This document shows, in pieces, positions 1-8,306 of a DNA stretch of 64,000 nt. The stretch lies in assembly GCA_963678375.2 (NCBI GenBank), contig OY782831.1, forward strand, positions 1,550,001-1,614,000, written 5' to 3'. The position numbers and the translations under genes are program-made. Every line of letters begins with the position of its first letter. Positions within the stretch are counted from its first letter, which is position 1. This DNA comes from JAEKNW01 sp963678375 (GTDB lineage Bacteria > Cloacimonadota > Cloacimonadia > Cloacimonadales > JAFGVF01). The notes below the pieces were generated by a model. The model had not been told where the DNA came from. It saw only the letters and a list, made by a program, of their open reading frames with translations, and made no database searches.

Positions 1-104
1 GGAAAGTTATTTAGTCAATAGAAAAAGGGATTATGATAATAAAAAAACTGGGAGCGCAACACTGGGAGCGTTACTGGGAGCGCAACACTGGGAACGTTAC
101 TGGG

Positions 105-201
105 AGCGCCAGCATCCTTGCTGGCATCTTATACTTTGCATTCAGGGTAGATGGAAGTTTAAACTGGTACACAAATGGAAGCTTAAATTGTGAAGAAAAC
201 C
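105..201. repeat. Flanking module of palindromic repeat, copy A
   Basis: This stretch contains the hairpin GCCAGCATCCTTGCTGGC and one full plus one partial 24-bp unit beginning GGAAGYTTAAAYTG. The same module lies at 3759-3910, where the 24-bp unit has three full copies. Upstream (50-110) the short motif CTGGGAGCG is iterated. No gene is supported in 1-612; reading frames there run through palindromes that recur elsewhere. Confidence 0.75.
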
Positions 202-481
202 TCTTAAATCCCAAGGGGATGGCATTTATTAGCAAGGGGTGCAAACCCCTTGTAGAGTGCCACCACAATGGTGAGCCCTGAAAGGGCGACATAAAATATA
301 TGAATTTAACAATATAGATATTTTTCATAATATTGAATGTTATATCATCATTCTTGCAGGATTTAACAGACATCTCCATGTTATATATTTGTTATTCCGC
401 CCTTTCAGGGCTAGTCTTGTTTTGGGTACTTTTCAAGGGGTTTGCACCCCTTGCTAATAAATGCCATCCCTTTGGGATTGA
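202..481. repeat. MITE/REP-like element, copy A, with 44-bp inverted ends
   Basis: Positions 209-252 and 434-477 are near-perfect reverse complements (44 bp). Nested inside them is a second inverted pair, 272-286 against 398-412 (AGCCCTGAAAGGGCG and CGCCCTTTCAGGGCT). Each end also contains its own small palindrome, AAGGGGTTTGCACCCCTT. The roughly 110-bp AT-rich core is conserved in the other copies at 1374-1655 and 3910-4191, all in the same orientation. No long protein-coding gene is inside, so this is a non-autonomous element, probably mobilised by or evolved from the nearby Y1 transposase (inference). Confidence 0.85.
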
Positions 482-612
482 AGACAATCATTGCTTGAAG
501 CAATGATGCGGATGTGGGCATCCTCACTCTCATTTAAGAAATTCCGTCCTCTTGAGATTTAAGGTGTATTTCTTCCTTGCTATACCTTGAATATTTAAAA
601 ATATAAAACAAT

Positions 613-1062
613 TTAATCCCAGATATATTTTTCATTATAAGGAATATCATATTTATTTAAAAATAATAAAAATTCTTCTTGGAATGTTTTTACCCTATGA
701 TGTTCATGTTGATTTCCAATGTATTTAATAACTAAATCAATATCTTTAGGACTAACAGAAAATGCTCCATATCCAGTTTGCCAACTGAATAATGTATATT
801 CATAATTTTCAGATATCCACCGCGATGAGTTACTTTTTACAAATCTAATTACTTCTATCAATGGATGTTTCTTTGATAACAGACATAGAACATGAATGTG
901 ATTCTGGTAGCCACCAATACTGATCACAGGTGAATCTATGTTTTTAAATAAACTTACAACGTAGTTGTAAATTTCTTGTTCATTTTCTGATGTGATATAG
1001 TTTTTTCTGTTTTTTGTACTAAATATGATGTGCATATAGTTCTTTACTAATGATTGACCCAT
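613..1062 (-). CDS. IS200/REP-associated Y1 transposase (HUH family)
   Basis: This is a 149-aa single-domain Y1 transposase of the IS200/RAYT type. The HUH motif is visible as NHIHVL (residues ~53-58), and the catalytic tyrosine and helper glutamine as KYIGNQ (~residues 113-118). The motif WQTGYGAFSVS and the following HEHHR are typical of REP-associated single-copy transposases. Such enzymes cut and rejoin single-stranded DNA at hairpins. The gene sits between two copies of a palindromic element, which suggests those palindromes are its substrates. An AGGAGG-like site just upstream (1068-1074) supports the start. It appears intact. Confidence 0.88.
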   Translation of the reverse strand: MGQSLVKNYMHIIFSTKNRKNYITSENEQEIYNYVVSLFKNIDSPVISIGGYQNHIHVLCLLSKKHPLIEVIRFVKSNSSRWISENYEYTLFSWQTGYGAFSVSPKDIDLVIKYIGNQHEHHRVKTFQEEFLLFLNKYDIPYNEKYIWD

Positions 1063-1194
1063 TTATCCTCCTTATGTAATCAAAATAACTATAACCTGTT
1101 ATTTATTCCTCATTTTCAATCTCTTAAATTATAAAATGGGATTTAAGAGACATTATCAGTTTATACATTCCTCTATTCTGAAATTCTATGGATT

Positions 1195-1260
1195 AATTTT
1201 GTAATTAGATTAATTCATATATCATACCAAATTAAGGGTAAAGAATTATTTGGTCAAGGA
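1195..1260 (-). promoter_or_regulatory. Promoter-like segment duplicated from upstream of the surface protein gene
   Basis: Read on the minus strand it contains TTGACC, then 17 bases, then TAATTT. It matches the promoter region at 3677-3740 over most of its length, including the TTTGTAATTAGA stretch and the TATTTGGTCAAGG stretch. It lies about 150 bp upstream of the transposase gene and could drive it. The rest of 1063-1373 is AT-rich with no gene seen. Confidence 0.45.
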
Positions 1261-1373
1261 TTAATTTAAGAAATGTGTGTTTTATTCGGAACTTTTCTGT
1301 ATTTAGCAGTAGGATGATAAACAACAAAATCATTTGGTTATTAAGGTCTAAATTCTAATACAAGTTGTTGCTC

Positions 1374-1655
1374 TCTTAAATCCCAAGGGGATGGCATTTG
1401 TCAGCAAGGGGTGCAAACCCCTTGTAGAGTGCCACCACAATGGTGAGCCCTGAAAGGGCGACATAAAACATATGAATTTAACAATATAGATATTTTTCGT
1501 AATATTGAATGTTATATCATCATTCTTGCAGGATTTAACAGACATCTCCATGTTATATATTTGTCTATCCCGCCCTTTCAGGGCTAGTCTTGTTTTGGGT
1601 ACTTTTCAAGGGGTTTGCACCCCTTGCTGACAAATGCCATCCCTTTGGGATTGAA
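1374..1655. repeat. MITE/REP-like element, copy B
   Basis: Inverted ends are at 1381-1424 and 1607-1650. Compared with copies A and C, the left end reads TTTGTCAGC instead of TTTATTAGC and the right end reads GCTGACAAA instead of GCTAATAAA, so both arms changed together and pairing is kept. On the right it is followed by an inverted version of the GGGAGCGCCAGCATCC module (1668-1725). Confidence 0.85.
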
Positions 1656-1760
1656 GAAAAGAATGCCAGCAGGGATGCTGGCGCTCCCAGTGTTGTGCTC
1701 CCAGTGACGTTCCCAGTAGCTTCATACTGAAAAACATCATCTTTATTATTAGTGAGGTTT

Positions 1761-3668
1761 TTATTCATCAGATAGAATTCTCATAAAAGTATTATACAAG
1801 ACTGTTCTAGGTAACTTTAGTTTATAACGTATCTCATCATCTTGGGTTTCTGTAACAATTTTATTTTGAAATCCATTAATCATTTGACTTGTAGGAATGT
1901 GTCCTGTATTTTGACCAAGACCAAATAAATATAAGTCTGATGGACTTATGTAATTTGTTCTTCCACTTTCACGAAGAATTGTTGGGACTTGAGGGTATGG
2001 CCCTGCATTTGTTGTAAATATCCCTGTTAATGTTTCTATTAATGAGGTTGATGCTTGATTTATTGTTAAAACATCTGTCCAAGTTCCTGGTTCTCCATAA
2101 GTAGTAGGATCTCTTTGATTGTTATTGGTTATGTTGTATTTTTTATCTTCTATGTTTTTGTTGTCAGATATATTTTCAAGATTATTATTATTTTCTGTTC
2201 TAATCCCTCTTTCCATACCTATGGACATAATTACTCTCCAAGATTGTCCATCATTTGTTTGTATACTTGCATAATCTGAACCATTGTTGTAGATAATTCC
2301 TATTCCATTATTTATCATATAACTTGTATCTGGTTCTCCTTCATGAACAAAGAATTCTAAATCATATTTTACAAAATAGTCCTGTATTGCGTTAAATGTT
2401 CTTATTACTTGTTCTCTTCTTTCAAGTGTATAACCTGCACTTATGTTTGGATAGAAATGAATTTCAAAACCATGAACTTCTGTCATATTTAATGGTAAAT
2501 CTATATTTTCCCATGCAATTCCTGTTGGGAATGCTCCTGTTAATAATTCTAAATAATCTATAAGTAATGTTTTGTTTTGAGCAGCTGCCTCTTCAAAAGC
2601 AACTAAACTATCGTTTCTTACATCTACTGTTGGGATTAAGTTTGATTCTGGTGTTCCTTGAATTGTATTTGCAGTAGTTAAACTAACTATTTCAAATAAA
2701 TTATTCATGTCACCATTCTCTCCTTCATGGAAATAACTGTCTTCTAAAGCAATAGTACCATATTTTGTTTCATAAGATTTTAAATCTCCGTTTGGACTAT
2801 ATGTTTTTACAACGATTGAATCTAAACAAGTTTTTCCTTGATAAATTGGTAATTGGTTTCTGTCAAACTGGATATTTCCAATTCCATCATTATTAGTTGT
2901 TATTTGTTGATGAGTTTGATTGTAATAGAAATCGACAATAGAGGTCATATTTGGTTCTTCTGTTGATATTGGAAGAACATCTAAAACTCCTACAACTTCA
3001 AAGTTAATATCAGTCATTGGATTAATAATAAAGGTAAGAGGAACTTGGCTAATATTCAAAACAAGGTTTAAATCAAAAACACCATGTTGGTCTTGAGGAG
3101 GAATAACAAAGACAGACCTATTCTCTTCATCAAAGTAAGTTCCGAATTGAGCATCATTAATCCCAGCTTCTATAATATCATCAGGGTTAGATATTATCTG
3201 ACTTAAAGGTATTTCAATTTGATTATCTTCAGCAAAGGTAATCTCTGTGGGGTAATCAGGTAAGACAAGAGCTTCTACTCCATCATAATTGGCATTAACG
3301 CGGTAGAGTTTCATCATAGCAGATAGGTCTGAATCTGTGTAGGTAGTATCTTGAGAAGTAATAATCTCTTCAAATTCTGTTGAGGGTAATTCAGAACCTT
3401 GAAGGGAGAAGTAGAGTCCGTTGTCTATGTCATTAGGATTTTGCCAAGACAGGGTCATACTCTCATCATTAGGGGTAATTTGTAGATTTGTTGGTGCTGC
3501 AAGACTGCTTCTTTGTAAAGGTGTTCCGTAGCGGAATAGTGCAGGATCAATATGTTTTGTAGGTTGATATAAATTAGCCATAACTGAAGAGAGGAAAACT
3601 GTAAGACTAAGAGTAACAAGAAGTCTCTTATTAGTTATAAAATAGCTGATGCCTTGAACAATATTCAT
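1761..3668 (-). CDS. Secreted/surface protein with N-terminal fibronectin III-like domain
   Basis: I chose the ATG at 3668 rather than a longer upstream reading because GGAAAG lies seven bases before it and a hydrophobic signal segment follows (around KRLLVTLSLTVFLSSVMA). The protein is 635 aa. Residues ~57-140 look like a fibronectin III fold (APTNLQITPNDESMTLSWQN). The middle has beta-rich, cadherin-like stretches and an Asn-rich segment near residues 515-540. I do not recognise the remainder. It lacks a C-terminal PNPFNP-type sorting domain and stops abruptly about 30 bp from repeat-derived sequence, so the 3' end may be truncated. It lies between element copies B and C in direct orientation and is likely accessory DNA. 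Confidence 0.75.
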   Translation of the reverse strand: MNIVQGISYFITNKRLLVTLSLTVFLSSVMANLYQPTKHIDPALFRYGTPLQRSSLAAPTNLQITPNDESMTLSWQNPNDIDNGLYFSLQGSELPSTEFEEIITSQDTTYTDSDLSAMMKLYRVNANYDGVEALVLPDYPTEITFAEDNQIEIPLSQIISNPDDIIEAGINDAQFGTYFDEENRSVFVIPPQDQHGVFDLNLVLNISQVPLTFIINPMTDINFEVVGVLDVLPISTEEPNMTSIVDFYYNQTHQQITTNNDGIGNIQFDRNQLPIYQGKTCLDSIVVKTYSPNGDLKSYETKYGTIALEDSYFHEGENGDMNNLFEIVSLTTANTIQGTPESNLIPTVDVRNDSLVAFEEAAAQNKTLLIDYLELLTGAFPTGIAWENIDLPLNMTEVHGFEIHFYPNISAGYTLERREQVIRTFNAIQDYFVKYDLEFFVHEGEPDTSYMINNGIGIIYNNGSDYASIQTNDGQSWRVIMSIGMERGIRTENNNNLENISDNKNIEDKKYNITNNNQRDPTTYGEPGTWTDVLTINQASTSLIETLTGIFTTNAGPYPQVPTILRESGRTNYISPSDLYLFGLGQNTGHIPTSQMINGFQNKIVTETQDDEIRYKLKLPRTVLYNTFMRILSDE

Positions 3669-3711
3669 AATAAACTTTCCTTTGTAATTAGAGTAATTAA
3701 ATTCTAAGACA

Positions 3712-3740
3712 AAAATAAGGGTGGAGAAATATTTGGTCAA
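3712..3740 (-). promoter_or_regulatory. Sigma70-like promoter of the surface protein gene
   Basis: On the minus strand TTGACC (3740-3735) is followed after 17 bases by TATTTT (3717-3712). It lies about 45 bp upstream of the chosen start, directly next to the repeat module. Part of it is duplicated at 1195-1260. Confidence 0.5.
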
Positions 3741-3758
3741 GGTTTTTTTCTGGGAGCT

Positions 3759-3910
3759 ACTGGGAGCGCCAGCATCCTTGCTGGCATCTTATATTTTGCC
3801 TTCAGGGTAGATGGAAGCTTAAACTGGTACACAAATGGAAGCTTAAACTGGTACACAAATGGAAGTTTAAACTGGTACACAAATGGAAGCTTAAATTGTG
3901 AAGAAAACCT
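3759..3910. repeat. Flanking module with 24-bp tandem repeat, copy C
   Basis: This has the same module as 105-201, but the 24-bp unit starting GGAAGCTTAAACTGG is present three full times (3813-3884) plus a partial unit, against one full unit in copy A. It is a small variable-number tandem repeat. Confidence 0.8.
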
Positions 3911-4191
3911 CTTAAATCCCAAGGGGATGGCATTTATTAGCAAGGGGTGCAAACCCCTTGTAAAGTGCCACCACAATGGTGAGCCCTGAAAGGGCGACAT
4001 AAAACATATGAATTTAACAATATAGATATTTTTCATAATATTGAATGTTATATCATCATTCTTGCAGGATTTAACAGACATCTCCATGTTATATATTTGT
4101 CTATCCCGCCCTTTCAGGGCTAGTCTTGTTTTTTGGTGCTTTTCAAGGGGTTTGCACCCCTTGCTAATAAATGCCATCCCTTTGGGATTGA
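3910..4191. repeat. MITE/REP-like element, copy C
   Basis: Inverted ends are at 3917-3960 and 4144-4187, with the same inner inverted pair and core as copy A. It is followed by two small hairpins, CATTGCTTGAAGCAATG (4198-4214) and TGCGGATGTGGGCATCCGCA (4217-4236), the first of which also follows copy A. Confidence 0.85.
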
Positions 4192-4245
4192 AGACAATCA
4201 TTGCTTGAAGCAATGATGCGGATGTGGGCATCCGCATTCCCGGTT

Positions 4246-4278
4246 AAAAAAAGGGCAGAATGTTAATCTTCTGCCCTA
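4246..4278 (-). terminator. Intrinsic terminator of hcp
   Basis: On the minus strand AGGGCAGAA pairs with TTCTGCCCT and is followed by a run of seven T. It lies just beyond the hcp stop codon. Confidence 0.85.
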
Positions 4279-4304
4279 TATATATATATATTACGTAACT
4301 AATA

Positions 4305-5906
4305 TTATTTCCCAGCCATCATAGCATCGATATCAGCTTTTACATCTCCTGTTGGTTTTATGTCAAAGTTTTCAACTAAAACTTTAGCAACATTTGGTGA
4401 TAAGAAAGCAGGTAGTGTAGGTCCTAAGCGGATACCTTTAACCCCAAGAGCTAACAAGGCAAGTAGGACGGCTACAGCTTTTTGTTCATACCAAGCAATA
4501 TCAAATGAGATAGGTAAATCATTGATGTCATTAAGTTCGAATACTTCTTTAAGTTTAAGAGCAATAACAGCTAATGAATATGAATCATTGCACTGTCCAG
4601 CATCGAGAACACGTGGTATCCCACCTATATCACCGAGTTGGAGTTTGTTATAACGATATTTAGCACATCCGGCAGTTAAGATAACAGTTCCTTCCGGTAA
4701 TTCGTTAGCTACATCTGTAAAGTATTGTCTTGTATCATGTCTGCCATCACAACCAGCCATAACTACAAATCTTTTAATAGCACCAGATTTAACAGCTGCA
4801 ACAACTTTATCTGCAAGAGCGATAACTTGATTATGAGCAAATCCACCCACGATAGAACCAGTTTCTATTTCAGTTGGAGGAGGGCAAGTCTTCGCTAATT
4901 CTATTATCTTTGAGAAATCTTTTTTGCCAGCTACAGGTTCGATATGAGGAACATTAGGATAGCCAGCCATTCCGGTTGTGAAGATTCTCTTTGCATATTC
5001 TTCTTTTACAGGAACGATACAGTTGGTAGTCATTAGGATAGGACCATTGAAAGTGATGAATTCTTTATCTTGTTTCCACCAAGCATTACCATAGTTTCCT
5101 ACAAAATGTTTGTATTTTTTAAAAGCAGGATAGTAGTTAGCAGGAAGCATTTCAGAGTGGGTATAGACATCAACTCCTGTTCCTTCAGTTTGTTGTAGAA
5201 GTTGTTCCATATCTCTTAAATCATGACCAGAAATAAGGATACCAGGGTTTTTACCTACACCGATATTAACTTCTGTGATTTCAGGATTACCATAGGTAGA
5301 AGTGTTTGCTTCATCAAGTAAAGCCATAGTGGTAACAGCCATATTACCAGCCTTGAGGACTAAGCCAACCATTTCATCAAGAGTAAGGTCTTTAGTAGTG
5401 GAAGCTAATCCTTCCATTAAGAAGTTATAGATATCATCATTTTCTTTTCCTAAGACCGCTGCATGTTCTGCATAAGCAGAGATACCTTTTAAACCATAAA
5501 CAAGAAGTTCTCTTAAAGAACGAACATCTTCATTTTCAGTGGAAAGAACCCCATGTTTTTCTCCAACTTTCACAAAGTCTTCTTCTGTCTTACCAGTCCA
5601 AGTTATGGCGTCACAATCACACTTATAATTTAAAGCATCTCTTCTTTGGAGGGCTTCTTTAATTAAGGCGACAATTCTTTCATCATCGAAGTTTGCATTT
5701 GTAATAGTTGCGAAGAGACTTTTAGCTATAAATAAGCCATTATCTCTATCATATTTACCATCTGAAGCTAGGGCTATGCCTTTTAAAGCATAGACTAAAG
5801 CATCTTGTAAACAAGCTGTTTTTGCTGGTTTACCACATACACCCTTGTTAAATCTGCATCCGATATTCTGCATAGTTTCTTGACATTGGTAACAATACAT
5901 ACTCAT
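4305..5906 (-). CDS. hcp: Hydroxylamine reductase / hybrid cluster protein
   Basis: This 533-aa cytosolic Fe-S enzyme is full length for the family. Hcp proteins reduce hydroxylamine in vitro and act in nitric oxide and nitrosative stress. The N-terminal cluster cysteines are C5, C8, C17 and C24 (spacing C-x2-C-x8-C-x6-C). The hybrid-cluster ligands are recognisable in order: His in SGHDLRD, Glu in THSEML, Cys in TTNCIVP, Cys in AGCDGRH, Cys in TAGCAKY, Cys in AGQCNDS, and Glu/Lys in WYEQKA. The start at 5906 has AGGAG seven bases upstream. It lies downstream of a zinc-ribbon gene and of an Rrf2-controlled cassette on the same strand, which fits a role in nitrosative stress. Confidence 0.97.
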   Translation of the reverse strand: MSMYCYQCQETMQNIGCRFNKGVCGKPAKTACLQDALVYALKGIALASDGKYDRDNGLFIAKSLFATITNANFDDERIVALIKEALQRRDALNYKCDCDAITWTGKTEEDFVKVGEKHGVLSTENEDVRSLRELLVYGLKGISAYAEHAAVLGKENDDIYNFLMEGLASTTKDLTLDEMVGLVLKAGNMAVTTMALLDEANTSTYGNPEITEVNIGVGKNPGILISGHDLRDMEQLLQQTEGTGVDVYTHSEMLPANYYPAFKKYKHFVGNYGNAWWKQDKEFITFNGPILMTTNCIVPVKEEYAKRIFTTGMAGYPNVPHIEPVAGKKDFSKIIELAKTCPPPTEIETGSIVGGFAHNQVIALADKVVAAVKSGAIKRFVVMAGCDGRHDTRQYFTDVANELPEGTVILTAGCAKYRYNKLQLGDIGGIPRVLDAGQCNDSYSLAVIALKLKEVFELNDINDLPISFDIAWYEQKAVAVLLALLALGVKGIRLGPTLPAFLSPNVAKVLVENFDIKPTGDVKADIDAMMAGK

Positions 5907-5964
5907 TTTTCTTTCTCCTATCTGTTTTTTTGTTTGTTAAAAATTATTTAATTATCTTTGGCTT

Positions 5965-5979
5965 TGTATTAAAAATACA
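5965..5979. promoter_or_regulatory. Perfect short palindrome upstream of hcp
   Basis: TGTATT-AAA-AATACA is a perfect 6-bp inverted repeat about 60 bp upstream of the hcp start. It could be an operator. It does not clearly match the GGTACTAYAATACC sites found upstream of the Rrf2 and cupin genes. Confidence 0.3.
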
Positions 5980-6020
5980 TTTACCTACATTTGATTTTAT
6001 GAACTGTTTTTAGGGTATAA

Positions 6021-6263
6021 CTAATAATCTATTCCAGCTGCTTTGACATTTTCAGGATCAAAAGCATGGCACGGAGTTACCCCATAGACCATTTTACATT
6101 TTGGACATGTTGTTTCAAAAGTTTCCATCTCGAAGTTATCACCACATTCTTCACATTTTATTTCTAAAGGAAGAGGCATATATTGGTCTGCAAAACCCAT
6201 TTGCCTTACTTTATCTACTACATCTTGTCCGTTTTTAAAGCTTCCGCTACATCCATCGTGCAT
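6021..6263 (-). CDS. Small zinc-ribbon-like protein
   Basis: This 80-aa protein has CEEC (~residues 37-40) and CPKC (~residues 53-56), a spacing typical of a zinc ribbon or rubredoxin-like knuckle, then a further Cys in GVTPCHAFDPENV. An extra Cys near the N-terminus (HDGCSG) may also bind metal. It is not long enough to be an enzyme by itself. It precedes hcp by 114 bp on the same strand and is probably co-regulated. It could deliver electrons or metal to Hcp, but that is inference. Confidence 0.75.
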   Translation of the reverse strand: MHDGCSGSFKNGQDVVDKVRQMGFADQYMPLPLEIKCEECGDNFEMETFETTCPKCKMVYGVTPCHAFDPENVKAAGIDY

Positions 6264-6304
6264 AATTTGGCTCCTATTTATTTATTTTTTCATTCTTCTC
6301 TGTT

Positions 6305-6402
6305 ATATGTCGCCCTTGCAGGGCTTAATTCAATTTTTCACCTGTAGCAGTGTCTTGCGAGCACTGCCTATTAGATGCCATCCCTTCAGGATTTAAGAAT
6401 TA
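6305..6402. repeat. Partial dispersed palindromic repeat
   Basis: The sequence GTCGCCCTTGCAGGGC and the end TGCCTATTAGATGCCATCCCTTCAGGAT resemble half of the 280-bp element. A matching half-element lies at 33490-33588, with the shared string CTGCCTATTAGATG. Confidence 0.6.
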
Positions 6403-6413
6403 CCCCTTAGGGA

Positions 6414-6469
6414 TTTAAGAACCACCCCGACTCGGAAATACCGAGTCACCCCTCCGTCAGAGGGGAATA
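6414..6469. repeat. Single palindromic unit related to the 52-bp tandem array
   Basis: Read on the minus strand this is AATTCCCCTC-like sequence, then GACTCGGTATTTCCGAGTC, then GGGGTGGTTCTT. It is one intact unit of the array at 55392-55859, in reverse orientation. Further palindromes follow at 6475-6565 (GGAAGCATCCTTGCTTCC and GAGACCAAGGATGGTCTC). No real gene is supported in 6264-6601. Confidence 0.75.
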
Positions 6470-6601
6470 ATATGGAGTGGAAGCATCCTTGCTTCCACCT
6501 GAGACCAAGGATGGTCTCAGTCCATAAGTTGTTTGTTTCCACCTGGCAACAAGGGTGTTGCCAGTCCATAGTTTCGCATGCAATTATTCCTAGATAGCTT
6601 C

Positions 6602-7612
6602 TCATTTTTGAAGCTTTTCCCCACTTCTCAGCATAGTTCTATAAGAAAGAATCTTCTTATCTAATTCTTCTAAAGTTGTGAGAATCTGACGTTCTTCATC
6701 AGTAGTTTCAATTACTTTCGAGATTCCACCATTTTTTATTACTATTCTTTTATCAGCCATGAGAGCAAGAATGGGGTCATGGGTAGCCATTAAGACTATT
6801 TTGTTTTCAGAAAGCAGGAGATTTAAGGCTCTTTTACGATCAATTCCGGCATTTTCAATTTCATCTATGAGAATTATAGGGGATTTACTGAGAATAGCTG
6901 TATCTGCTATCATTAAAGCACGTGATTGACCACCACTTAAGCTGGTTATAGGTGTTTCTGGAGAGAACTTTTCACCTGCTAGATCATTAGCTTTTTTAAT
7001 GATATTGGCAATTACTTCCTCTTTGTTTTCCACAAGTCTGCTTTGAGCATGAATTTGAACGAATTGATAAACTGATAAATCCATAACGAAGTTCATATTT
7101 TGGGAGAGTTGAGCTACTAGTTTATCCGAAGTTGAGAATCTCCATTTAGCATCAGGTTTATCATTGTTAATTAAAATTCTTCTCCCTGTTGGGGTATCGG
7201 CTTGAGCAACCCATTCAATATCACCTAGGAGTCTACTTTTCCCTGATCCTGTTGGTCCTACTATACTAATTATTTGTCCTTTTTTAATCTTAAAATTATT
7301 GAAATTTTCAGGATTTCCACTTTTATCATTACCAGGAAGAATGGTAACTGTTTCTACAATCTCATTATCTTTACCCAGGAAAGAAATCATTTGTTTAACA
7401 AATTCTACCAGCTGTTGGTAAAATAGGTCAGGTTCAATTGCCATATCTTCGCGATGTTCCTCTCCTAAAGAATCAAAATATTCAGCTAAAGATTTTCCTT
7501 CATTTCCTTGATAGGTGATATTATTATTCTCCAAGAAAGAGTCTAAGAAAGGGTATTCTAAGAGTAGGTCTTCGATAATTAAGTTTGGTATAGTTTTAAT
7601 ATTTATAAGCAT
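6602..7612 (-). CDS. ABC-type ATPase with N-terminal DUF1858-like domain, no permease
   Basis: This 336-aa protein has an N-terminal segment (~1-75) resembling DUF1858/ScdA_N helical modules (IEDLLLEYPFLDSFLENNNI). The ABC ATPase domain has Walker A GPTGSGKS, signature LSGGQ, Walker B IILIDEIEN and the H-loop ATHD. No membrane segment is present and no permease gene is near. It starts one base after the stop codon of the upstream GTPase gene, so translation is probably coupled. With a GTPase and a cytosolic binding-protein homologue it may act in metallocofactor handling rather than in transport. The ATPase assignment is secure; the role is unknown. Confidence 0.85.
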   Translation of the reverse strand: MLINIKTIPNLIIEDLLLEYPFLDSFLENNNITYQGNEGKSLAEYFDSLGEEHREDMAIEPDLFYQQLVEFVKQMISFLGKDNEIVETVTILPGNDKSGNPENFNNFKIKKGQIISIVGPTGSGKSRLLGDIEWVAQADTPTGRRILINNDKPDAKWRFSTSDKLVAQLSQNMNFVMDLSVYQFVQIHAQSRLVENKEEVIANIIKKANDLAGEKFSPETPITSLSGGQSRALMIADTAILSKSPIILIDEIENAGIDRKRALNLLLSENKIVLMATHDPILALMADKRIVIKNGGISKVIETTDEERQILTTLEELDKKILSYRTMLRSGEKLQK

Positions 7613-7613
7613 A

Positions 7614-8306
7614 TTAATCCTCTAAGTTGATTTTTCTTACATTACCCATTTGGTAGCTTTCCCCGATTCTAGTTTCTCCTAAGCAGTAGGAACAGAGGGC
7701 GGAAGGCATAGGGAAGCGTAATTCTTTGCCTTTCAGAGTATCGATATTATCTTTCTCATCATAGATTAAGGTAGAAAGCTCAAAAGAACCTTGTCCTGTT
7801 AATCCATTTATATGCATTATGGTTGCCTTAGGATTTACACTATTTACACGGGAAGCAAAGACTTCTCTTTCTGCTTGAGAGACAATATCTCCTTTGGTTA
7901 TTACTATTATATCAGCTGATTTGAGCATAGGACCAATCTTCTTAGGAGTGTTAATTCCAGAAAGATTATCAATTACACAAATAGCTTTGATTCCCTTTAT
8001 GTAAGGAGAACATCTGTTACATAAACCAGCAGATTCACTTATCAAAACATCCATTTTATTTTCAAGTCCCCACTGAGTAATTTCTTCAACATTACTAACA
8101 AAATAGTGGTCTGGACACAAAGCACCTGAAAGTCCTTTCTTTACTGGTATCCCAGCATTTTTATATAAAATATCATCGTCAGTATAAAGACAATCGAACT
8201 TAGCTACTGCTACTTTTAATCCTTTCTTTTGAAGAGACTCTATCGTCTTTAAAATTACGGATGTTTTTCCTGAAGAAGGGGGACCTGAGACAGTGATTAA
8301 ATTCAT
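7614..8306 (-). CDS. HypB/UreG-like P-loop GTPase with cysteine motifs
   Basis: This 230-aa protein begins MNLITVSGPPSSGKTS (P-loop) and has an NKxD-like TKGD motif, as in SIMIBI-class GTPases that insert metals (HypB, UreG, CobW). Cysteines that could hold metal occur in ALCPDH, GLCNRCS and, near the C-terminus, CSYCLGE. The start codon overlaps the stop of the upstream gene (TAATG), and the gene lies tightly between the binding-protein homologue and the ABC ATPase. The family match supports metallochaperone-type activity. The metal and client are unknown; Hcp is a possible client because of the neighbourhood. Confidence 0.8.
   Translation of the reverse strand: MNLITVSGPPSSGKTSVILKTIESLQKKGLKVAVAKFDCLYTDDDILYKNAGIPVKKGLSGALCPDHYFVSNVEEITQWGLENKMDVLISESAGLCNRCSPYIKGIKAICVIDNLSGINTPKKIGPMLKSADIIVITKGDIVSQAEREVFASRVNSVNPKATIMHINGLTGQGSFELSTLIYDEKDNIDTLKGKELRFPMPSALCSYCLGETRIGESYQMGNVRKINLED

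Noticed and set aside
71..4237. Recurring reading frame beginning MEMSVKSCKNDDITFN in three repeat copies
   Set aside because: It runs through the hairpin arms of the 280-bp element and exists because the copies are the same DNA; no RBS or protein-like constraint is seen.
6393..6605. 70-codon reading frame between the ABC ATPase and the zinc-ribbon gene
   Set aside because: It is read through palindromic repeats and shows no protein-like pattern.
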